A stretch of 9,617 nt of DNA from an uncultured Eubacteriales bacterium. Lineage in GTDB: Bacteria; Bacillota; Clostridia; Lachnospirales; Lachnospiraceae. Below the pieces are notes generated by a model. That model saw only the letters and a program-made list of their open reading frames with translations. It ran no database searches and had not been told where the DNA came from. The position numbers and the translations under genes are program-made. Every line of letters starts with the position of its first letter. Positions within the stretch are counted from its first letter, which is position 1. This document shows positions 1-5,690 of this stretch, piece by piece. The stretch is taken from positions 1-9,617 of the forward strand of contig URMF01000078.1 in the NCBI GenBank assembly GCA_900548855.1, written 5' to 3'.

Positions 1-77
1 GGCAATGGGGCGTTAATTGTGCGGTGTTGCCTTAGAAAAACTAAGTCACCAAAGTCACCAAAAACATCAAGAACGCT

Positions 78-88
78 TATAATATAAT
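78..88 (+). promoter_or_regulatory. Possible -10 boxes of the small plus-strand gene
   Basis: Two overlapping TATAAT hexamers lie at 78-83 and 83-88. A good -35 is not visible: the hexamer 17 bp upstream of the first box is TCACCA, which is part of a repeat. If this is a promoter it may need an activator bound at the AAGTCACC copies at 43-59. Transcription would start near 90-95, giving a leader of about 70-75 nt. Confidence 0.35.
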
Positions 89-98
89 GATTTATGTA

Positions 99-146
99 TG
101 GTGACTTTTTGGTGAGTTTGGTGGGTTACTATATAAAAAGTCACCA
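99..146 (+). promoter_or_regulatory. Leader hairpin just upstream of the ribosome binding site
   Basis: Positions 99-110 (TGGTGACTTTTT) are exactly complementary to 135-146, giving a 12-bp stem with a 24-nt loop that ends 4-5 nt before the AAAGGAG at 151-157. Positions 106-127 could instead pair with 43-64. The two structures share 106-110 and cannot both form if the transcript starts far enough upstream. This could be an attenuator-like or translation-control element, or simply paired protein binding sites. Confidence 0.35.
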
Positions 147-164
147 AAAGAAAGGAGTAAGATA

Positions 165-431
165 ATGGAAGGAAATAAAACAGCAGAAAAATTTGAGGTA
201 TTAAAAAAGAGGTTAGAGGAGCTACATAACAAACAGCCACCAGAATCAACAGATGTTGACAGACTACTAGAGTATTGGGATAAGGAGGATACCATTGTGG
301 CAGAAATTAAGGAATTATCATTTGCATTATCCATGGGTATAGATATAGTTGCTGCTAATAGCCGCACTCCAGCTGATAATATACAATATATAATTGACAC
401 GTTTGGGGTTGAAGAGGAGAGGAAAATATGA
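165..431 (+). CDS. Small protein of unknown function (88 aa)
   Basis: I do not recognise this family. The start ATG at 165 has AAAGGAG at 151-157 with suitable spacing, so translation is well supported. The product is charged and has no membrane segment or signal peptide, so it is probably cytoplasmic. Residues about 5-22 and 32-55 look helical, with Lys/Glu/Leu spacing suggestive of a short coiled coil, separated by a Pro-Pro turn (KQPPEST). The C-terminal third (ADNIQYIIDTFGVEEE) looks like another helix. It is monocistronic: the stop is followed within 6 bp by a GC-rich hairpin. The repeat-rich leader suggests tight regulation. It could be a regulator of its own promoter, but no helix-turn-helix is evident. 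Confidence 0.7.
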   Translation: MEGNKTAEKFEVLKKRLEELHNKQPPESTDVDRLLEYWDKEDTIVAEIKELSFALSMGIDIVAANSRTPADNIQYIIDTFGVEEERKI

Positions 432-436
432 ATAAG

Positions 437-455
437 GGCGGGGCATTGCCCCGCC
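437..455. terminator. GC-rich hairpin between convergent genes
   Basis: A perfect 8-bp stem, GGCGGGGC at 437-444 with GCCCCGCC at 448-455, closes a 3-nt loop. It lies 5 bp after the small plus-strand gene and downstream of the minus-strand HEPN/SEC-C gene. The minus-strand side is followed by TTATTCATATTTT, a usable T-rich tail. The plus side has only TAACTTGTATAT. It probably works best for the minus-strand gene but may be bidirectional. Confidence 0.7.
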
Positions 456-543
456 TAACTTGTATATCATACTGAATCTGAAAATATTACGGCATTTCAT
501 ACATTAGGACAGTAGTTTTTAGCATTATTTTTAATGGCATGTT

Positions 544-1902
544 CTATATTGCGCTGGATTTTTTATGGCAAAATTTATACTTCTTGCCACTACCGCAGGG
601 GCAGAGATCATACACGTTGATTTTCTTTGACATACATTCAATCATTGAAGCATTTCCATCGTGCATCATTTTTAATTCTCTTAATCTGTATAAAAATTCG
701 GAAACTGCTAAAATCCCTTGAAACATATGCACTACTTCATTTTCGCATTCTAATAAATATTCTTTATATTGTCTTGAGCGATTTTTAGGGTCGGGGTAAT
801 AGGTGATTTCTTGTGAAATAGAGTTATATTCATAGTCGTTATGACCAACAGCATTACGTAATTTTGAATTAAATAAAGATTTAAGATATGAAATATGTAT
901 TCCTTTATTTTCGGAAATATTGCAATATTTAATTCTATCTGCTTTTGATAAATTAATAAAATCTTCTAATGAACATGCATTTTTGACAGTAACGCATGAC
1001 AATTGGTTATAATTATCCCTATACTTAATATTGTCAAATGCAACTGGTATAATTAAAAGATTGCACAATGTTTCGTATACATCTATATAGAATTCTTTAA
1101 TTGAATCAAAAGTACTTGTTGAGGAACCAACTTTTTCATAATCAAAATTATCTTCTCCAATATACTGTAAGCATATTGCAGGAATTAATGAAGGATACAC
1201 TTTTATAAATTTGTCTTGGATTGAATAAATTTGTGCCTGGATTTTTTCTAGCTGATACCCATCGTGCGAATTTAAAAAGTTAACAAGTGCCTTCATTTGA
1301 ACAGGATTAATTCTCAAAATGTCTTCACTAAACTTAATATTTTTTACAATATCTTGTCTAAGTGGCATATAAAAACTTAAAATTTCAATGTTATGGACAC
1401 TTCTGAGGATTTCTGCTTCATTGTTACATGAAAATAAGGGACCTTTGTATTCTTTTTTTATCTCTTGTGTGAGGTAGGGACTTCTAGTTTGAAATAGATC
1501 AAATATTCGTTTAGTGATATTCCATTTTTCTGTTGTCATATTTAACGATGCAATAGAATTAAAGTAGCCTTCTCTTTTATCGTCTTTGAGTGTTGATGAT
1601 ATTCGAATAAATGGTGTTATTAGATTGTAATTAGAAATGTTGTCCTCACATATTTTATTTACAGGAAACTCACCTGAACATTCAACAATATAATCACTGT
1701 CCGACTTATTAACTATATCGGCATTTTCGAAATTATACTTCAGCGATGGACTATCCTGCCCTATCACCACTTCTCCACATAGTGAAATTCCACACTTATA
1801 GCAAGGAACAACTATTGGATGGTGTTTAAGATATCCTACTTGAAGTCGTACTCTTGTCACACTACCACAAACCTGACATTTAATATTAATATTGTTAACC
1901 AT
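544..1902 (-). CDS. Zinc ribbon / HEPN-like / SEC-C protein
   Basis: The product is 452 aa from an ATG at 1902, chosen because a perfect AGGAGG (1909-1914) lies 6 nt upstream. A longer reading from 1944 lacks such a site. In order it has an N-terminal four-cysteine zinc ribbon (C9, C12, C34, C37), a long mostly helical middle, an RNAVGH motif at about 349-354 that fits the RX4H signature of HEPN domains, and a C-terminal SEC-C metal-binding motif, CPCGSGKKYKFCH (about 434-446). SEC-C motifs bind zinc and are found on SecA and many unrelated proteins. HEPN domains are often ribonucleases in toxin-antitoxin and anti-phage systems. A nuclease or defence role is inference; the motifs are seen directly. 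It has its own promoter and no signal peptide, so it is cytoplasmic and probably monocistronic. Confidence 0.85.
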   Translation of the reverse strand: MVNNINIKCQVCGSVTRVRLQVGYLKHHPIVVPCYKCGISLCGEVVIGQDSPSLKYNFENADIVNKSDSDYIVECSGEFPVNKICEDNISNYNLITPFIRISSTLKDDKREGYFNSIASLNMTTEKWNITKRIFDLFQTRSPYLTQEIKKEYKGPLFSCNNEAEILRSVHNIEILSFYMPLRQDIVKNIKFSEDILRINPVQMKALVNFLNSHDGYQLEKIQAQIYSIQDKFIKVYPSLIPAICLQYIGEDNFDYEKVGSSTSTFDSIKEFYIDVYETLCNLLIIPVAFDNIKYRDNYNQLSCVTVKNACSLEDFINLSKADRIKYCNISENKGIHISYLKSLFNSKLRNAVGHNDYEYNSISQEITYYPDPKNRSRQYKEYLLECENEVVHMFQGILAVSEFLYRLRELKMMHDGNASMIECMSKKINVYDLCPCGSGKKYKFCHKKSSAI

Positions 1903-1984
1903 ACCAAACCTCCTGGGTGTTTTTCTTAATAATGTCCAATTCACTAAAATGACTTATTTATTGAAATATATCATTGGTGCTAAT

Positions 1985-2013
1985 ATTGTATCATATAATG
2001 CTTAAAATGTCAA
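1985..2013 (-). promoter_or_regulatory. Sigma-A promoter of the HEPN-like/SEC-C gene
   Basis: On the minus strand TTGACA (2013-2008) is followed by a 17-bp spacer and TACAAT (1990-1985). Transcription would begin near 1978, giving a leader of about 75 nt before the ATG at 1902. The -35 is perfect and the -10 has one mismatch. Confidence 0.8.
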
Positions 2014-2018
2014 TATTT

Positions 2019-2098
2019 TTATGAAATAGTATTATAATATTTTTCCCACAACGTCACCCCTATTGCTGTATCATCACTATACCATGTATAAGCTACGT
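2019..2098 (-). pseudogene. Relic of a paralogue of the downstream lipoprotein gene
   Basis: Positions 2047-2098 match 3107-3158, inside the lipoprotein gene, at 50 of 52 bases, with 38 identical in a row at 2061-2098. On the minus strand the fragment reads VAYTWYSDDTAIGVTLW and then diverges, reaching a TAA at 2021-2019. The intact gene reads the same peptide with LTLC at its end. Similarity stops abruptly after 2098. No start codon or upstream portion of the gene is present. It looks like the C-terminal remnant of a tandem duplicate or a recombination scar. The stop lies only a few bases from the -35 of the HEPN-like/SEC-C promoter. Confidence 0.7.
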
Positions 2099-2100
2099 GT

Positions 2101-2154
2101 ACAGGGGCGAAACCCAGATGAATTAAAACTCGCATTTAACAGGAGCGAAACCCA
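2101..2154. repeat. Pair of 16-bp direct repeats in the intergenic region
   Basis: ACAGGGGCGAAACCCA (2101-2116) and ACAGGAGCGAAACCCA (2139-2154) differ at one base and are 38 bp apart start to start. They begin 3 bp after the end of the relic at 2098. The rest of 2155-2292 is AT-rich and I see no gene, RNA or strong terminator in it. The two repeats may be part of a dispersed small element or of a former mobile element end; two copies are too few to call a CRISPR array. Confidence 0.5.
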
Positions 2155-2292
2155 TGCATTACTTCTTCGGTACTTATATTATATATGATTTATTATATGA
2201 TTTATTGCTTTTAACGACATCCAATAAATGCTTTTGATATTTTATTTGCCTCAATTCCTATTTTATGGAACACCCTTTAATTGGAGTACCTC

Positions 2293-2901
2293 TTATTCAT
2301 TATCTTTTAATAATTCTTCTGCTGTAAAATGTTTTTCTTCCTGCCATCCCTCATCCTCATACTTTCTAATTTCATTTTCATAAATTTTATTATACCCTTG
2401 CTCTGTCAGTGCTACATTATACATTTCAGTTTCATCCATGACAAATCGTATACCATTAGTTATTGTGTTCAAACTGTTTGCTGAGGGGTATACAAAACCG
2501 TCAGGATAATATTTAATTATGTCTTGTGCTATATTATTTGTTACCTTATAAGTTGTTACAATATCTGAATTACAAGCCTTTAAAACCTCATGCACATTAA
2601 ATCTAGGCTCATTCGCTGTTCTACCACGAAATACTGACAATTTACTTTCATCTACTATGCTGCCACATTCAATATCCTCTTGCACCTCTGATATTATTAA
2701 ACTTCCACATAAACTCTTACCCATGTTTTCCTGCAAGATACATTCTATGCTCAGTGCACAATAATAAATATCATTATCTCTATTACATCTTCCATCACGA
2801 CTCTTATTCCTTGTCATGCCTAATTTTACTTCTGCTAGTGGCTTATTAATATACCTATATAAAAGAGTACCCTTCTTTATTATATACTTTTCATAAAACA
2901 T
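2293..2901 (-). CDS. RES-domain-like protein (202 aa)
   Basis: The pattern matches RES domains, which are NAD+-degrading enzymes best known as toxins. The N-terminal part has GTLLYRYI (11-18), then GRCNRDNDIYYCAL (37-50) with R38 and Y46/Y47, followed by ECILQE ending at E58, and later FVYPSANS with S140. These correspond in order to the conserved Arg, Tyr, Glu and Ser of the family. I infer the assignment from this order and spacing; overall similarity is low. The start ATG at 2901 has AAGGAG about 10 nt upstream. The gene lies 45 bp after the lipoprotein gene with no terminator between, so the two are probably co-transcribed. No Xre-type antitoxin gene, the usual partner of RES toxins, is adjacent, so it may not be a toxin-antitoxin toxin. 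It has no signal peptide and is presumably cytoplasmic. Confidence 0.65.
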   Translation of the reverse strand: MFYEKYIIKKGTLLYRYINKPLAEVKLGMTRNKSRDGRCNRDNDIYYCALSIECILQENMGKSLCGSLIISEVQEDIECGSIVDESKLSVFRGRTANEPRFNVHEVLKACNSDIVTTYKVTNNIAQDIIKYYPDGFVYPSANSLNTITNGIRFVMDETEMYNVALTEQGYNKIYENEIRKYEDEGWQEEKHFTAEELLKDNE

Positions 2902-2946
2902 AATCTAATCACTCCTTATAAAATAAACCATTTAACTTTATACCAA

Positions 2947-3663
2947 TTATTTAGTATTTGAATATTGCTCTTTACCCCATTCATTTATGCTACTTAGAAT
3001 ATCTGTATTTCCTATCCCTGCATTCAGAAATAAGACATCAGGGTTGTCTATTTGATACATATTCGAGGATATATCACAATAACCCAAATAAGCCTCAAAC
3101 TTATTACACAGCGTCAACCCTATTGCTGTATCATCACTATACCATGTATAAGCTACGTTTAAGGTATCAATATAATCTAACCATTTATTCTTTTCTAATG
3201 GTTCTCCTTCTTCTGCATTCCAACATACATATCTTCTACCCTCACTATCATCTACTAAATAGTCACCTACACTTTTAGCTGGTTGACCATACTTTTCTAC
3301 TAGCTTATCATATTTTTCATTAAACATTTCTAGTATGTTATAGGGCGAATTTTCAAACTTTCCATATGTATATAATGTAAATACACCAACTAATTTTTCA
3401 TCTTCAAAGGCATAATGAATTGTCTGAGAATCTGTTGTACTGCCTGCATTATACCCTAGCGAATATGTATTGAAATATTCTTCCTCACCTGTTAATTCTG
3501 CTTTCTCCTTACTCTTTATATCCTCTACACTCATACCCCAGCTACATTCTACATTTCCATCTATATTTACTATCTTATCCTCTGCTGTATCTAATTCGGA
3601 AATTGTACAACCCTGCATTAGCATACAAAAACATAACATACTTGTTAATAATAATTTTTTCAT
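2947..3663 (-). CDS. Predicted lipoprotein of unknown function (238 aa)
   Basis: The N-terminus is a short lipoprotein signal peptide: MKKLLL, a hydrophobic stretch, and LMQGC with the lipidated cysteine at C19. The mature part is acidic and should sit outside the membrane. It contains CSWGMSVEDIKSKE (about 40-53), a pattern seen in small Firmicutes lipoproteins with a repeated beta-rich fold, but I cannot name the family. A paralogous C-terminal fragment lies at 2019-2098, so the gene was once duplicated. GGAG at 3675-3678 is 11 nt from the ATG, a rather long spacing. No own promoter is evident in the 68 bp before it, which contain a hairpin, so expression may depend on read-through from the operon ending at 3732. 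It probably forms a transcription unit with the RES-like gene. Confidence 0.75.
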   Translation of the reverse strand: MKKLLLTSMLCFCMLMQGCTISELDTAEDKIVNIDGNVECSWGMSVEDIKSKEKAELTGEEEYFNTYSLGYNAGSTTDSQTIHYAFEDEKLVGVFTLYTYGKFENSPYNILEMFNEKYDKLVEKYGQPAKSVGDYLVDDSEGRRYVCWNAEEGEPLEKNKWLDYIDTLNVAYTWYSDDTAIGLTLCNKFEAYLGYCDISSNMYQIDNPDVLFLNAGIGNTDILSSINEWGKEQYSNTK

Positions 3664-3692
3664 TTTTTATTTTTCTCCATTTCATTATTTTG

Positions 3693-3718
3693 GGGGTATC
3701 CTTAAATTAGGATACCCC
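3693..3718 (-). terminator. Perfect 10-bp-stem hairpin after the transglutaminase-like gene
   Basis: GGGGTATCCT (3693-3702) pairs with AGGATACCCC (3709-3718) around a 6-nt loop, 13 bp beyond the stop of the minus-strand gene. On the minus strand the stem is followed by CAAAATAATG, with no U-tract, so it may be a leaky terminator or an RNA-stabilising end rather than a full stop. Confidence 0.55.
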
Positions 3719-3731
3719 TATTATCTTTCAT

Positions 3732-5669
3732 TTATCTTGCATAGCCGGTGTATGCATACTTTAGACCCCATACTTCATACATACCCTCAAAGCTTAACCC
3801 ATCTTTACAGAGTTTCCACCATGAATTGTCGAAGCCTTTTTGCTCGATGCCTACTGTGGTGCGGACCATTGTGTGCTTGCGTGAGATTGTCATGATACCA
3901 TCGTTTACCATCATCCATTCGTCTTTACCCGATTTGGTGATTGAGGAGGGGACTTTGACTTCAAACCATGCATGATTGCCGCCTGTGATATAACGAGTGG
4001 TATAGCCCAGAACATTATACATACAACTCATTGTTGCTGAGGTACTTTCACAGTCACCAGCTCCATAAAGAATACCTTTGAGGGCATTGTAGGATTTACA
4101 GGGTCCGGGGGCTGTGTAATCTGTGAATGATTGATTTGAGATTGAGGCATGACCACTTATTCCGGAAATAAGCTGTAATTCTGAATCATCATCAAAGTAC
4201 ATTGGTGTCTTGGGGCCGGGTAAGTGGCATACCCATTCTGCTGCTTCCTTGGTAGACTTGAGCTGAATTACGTCTCCATCATAGGTTTCATATTTGTATG
4301 AGTTGAATTTGTCTACTGCTGTTAGTTTTTCTTTGTCTGTTGCTATGGAAATGCTTATTTCCGGGTAATTCTTGGGGGATTGACAGTCCATTTCACCCGT
4401 ATACTGATTACGCACACCATACTCACAGCTTTGCATAAAGGCTACGCAAGCGTCCATTTCTTCATGAGTGGAGCAGCCCCATCTGAATTCTGCATAACTA
4501 ATGGGAAGATTTTCTATCGTTATATCAAATGTGTCTCCGGTTGAGGGGATTGTTACTTTGCAGTCATAGATACCGGGCTTAATGCCTATATATGCCGGGC
4601 AGCCATCTGTACCCATTCTGTTTAACAAGTCTGCGCTGTCTATATACATATTGCCATTTAAATCAGCCATGTTGTAGACTTCATAATACTTCTTTAATTC
4701 TTCACCCTCAACTAATTTGAATGCCGAGGGGTCGGAAGGGCAGGATAAGATGTAGTCTGTGCCTGCTTTGGCTGTTTCGCCGTCATTCAGGGATTTTACT
4801 GTTTTATAACCGCCTATTGTCATGTAGATGAAGTCACCACAATAGTTCCTGCAATTATAATTCAGCATTGTATTAAATTCACTACTGTAAGTTTCACCAT
4901 GTTCTTCTGCATTATAATTGAACCACTTTTCAAGGTTTGAGCCATTGCTGGTTAAATAATCCCTGAACTTTTGACCGGCTTCACTCTTTTTACCCGAATA
5001 TACTGAGGAAGAACCGGGGGCTAACTCTGACATTTCCTTGAGCTCTTTGAATTCCTTACTATTCTTACTTACGTTATAATCACCTTTCATTACTGTTACA
5101 AGATTATAAGCATAGTCGGGAACTAATCCGGCTCTGGTATCTGCATTACCCACGCATAAAAATTCTGCTATTCTGGGGTTGTCTGCTCCACCTTTTCTGG
5201 ATGCTATTCTGTTATCTACTGTTCTCCATCTTGTATAGCCGGCTTCTACCCAGTTGTGTAAATCCTGAGTTTCATTCTCACGGAAAATTGTACCTGCATA
5301 ATCAGTGTTCCAATACTTTATACCATTGTCTTTGTACTTGGTGATGGGCTTGGTTGAGGCATAACCGCCGGCTGTGTAACCGCCTGTCTCTGTCTTGATT
5401 TCTGGAGTGGGAGTCAAAGTCTCTTCGGGGGTGTCCTCTTTTACTGTTATTTCTTCTGTTGTGTCTGGACTATCCTCAATATGCTTAAAGACAGAGGATA
5501 AGGAATCCTGCCAAAAAGAGATAGGGTCAGAAGAGAATATATCACCGCTATTAGATGTTGATATATTTATGTTAGAAGAACTAGGAGTATCAGTATTAGG
5601 AGAAGAAGTAGGAGCAAAGTTATTAAGGATAAGGGAGGTTATGATAACGATCAGGGATATGTTTTTCAT
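3732..5669 (-). CDS. Secreted transglutaminase-like protein with dockerin-like motif
   Basis: The product is 645 aa. Residues 1-19 form a hydrophobic signal peptide, followed by a Ser/Thr/Pro-rich linker to about 100, so the protein is exported. The C-terminal region shows a transglutaminase-like cysteine fold: GDCES (C540), NHAWFEV (H566) and MMVNDGI (D590), the expected Cys-His-Asp order. Such enzymes act as cysteine proteases or cross-linkers, often on the cell surface. At 336-349, DLNGNMYIDSADLL resembles one half of a type I dockerin calcium loop; a true dockerin has two, so binding to cohesin is doubtful. There is no LPXTG or other anchor. The start has AAAGGA at 5678-5683. It lies 21 bp after the zinc-ribbon gene, so the two are co-transcribed. 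Its GC content is visibly higher than that of the genes downstream. Confidence 0.85.
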   Translation of the reverse strand: MKNISLIVIITSLILNNFAPTSSPNTDTPSSSNINISTSNSGDIFSSDPISFWQDSLSSVFKHIEDSPDTTEEITVKEDTPEETLTPTPEIKTETGGYTAGGYASTKPITKYKDNGIKYWNTDYAGTIFRENETQDLHNWVEAGYTRWRTVDNRIASRKGGADNPRIAEFLCVGNADTRAGLVPDYAYNLVTVMKGDYNVSKNSKEFKELKEMSELAPGSSSVYSGKKSEAGQKFRDYLTSNGSNLEKWFNYNAEEHGETYSSEFNTMLNYNCRNYCGDFIYMTIGGYKTVKSLNDGETAKAGTDYILSCPSDPSAFKLVEGEELKKYYEVYNMADLNGNMYIDSADLLNRMGTDGCPAYIGIKPGIYDCKVTIPSTGDTFDITIENLPISYAEFRWGCSTHEEMDACVAFMQSCEYGVRNQYTGEMDCQSPKNYPEISISIATDKEKLTAVDKFNSYKYETYDGDVIQLKSTKEAAEWVCHLPGPKTPMYFDDDSELQLISGISGHASISNQSFTDYTAPGPCKSYNALKGILYGAGDCESTSATMSCMYNVLGYTTRYITGGNHAWFEVKVPSSITKSGKDEWMMVNDGIMTISRKHTMVRTTVGIEQKGFDNSWWKLCKDGLSFEGMYEVWGLKYAYTGYAR

Positions 5670-5690
5670 TGCAATGTTCCTTTCGTCAGA

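Larger units (their letters stand above)
43..149. repeat. AAGTCACC direct and inverted repeat cluster
   Basis: Direct copies of AAGTCACC start at 43, 52 and 138. The opposite orientation appears at 100 (GGTGACTTT), 111 (GGTGAGTTT) and 120 (GGTGGGTTA). The pairs 43/52 and 111/120 are each spaced 9 bp. The block 43-64 is an imperfect inverted repeat of 106-127 (19 of 22 positions match). The array flanks the TATAAT-like boxes at 78-88 and sits upstream of the small plus-strand gene, so it looks like a multi-site operator or a structured leader. Iterons are another possibility, but no replication gene is in the window. Confidence 0.6.

Noticed and set aside
1..45. Short hairpins GGCAA/TTGCC (1-5/27-31) and CTTAG/CTAAG (31-35/41-45)
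   Set aside because: They are five-bp stems only, and the window starts within the region, so no terminator or RNA can be supported.
2101..2154. CRISPR-like repeat pair
   Set aside because: There are only two units with a 22-bp gap, no further repeats and no cas genes.
2260..2292. Terminator after the RES-like gene
   Set aside because: The possible stem GGTACTCC/GGTGTTCC has two T-T mismatches and no T-run, so it is too weak to list.
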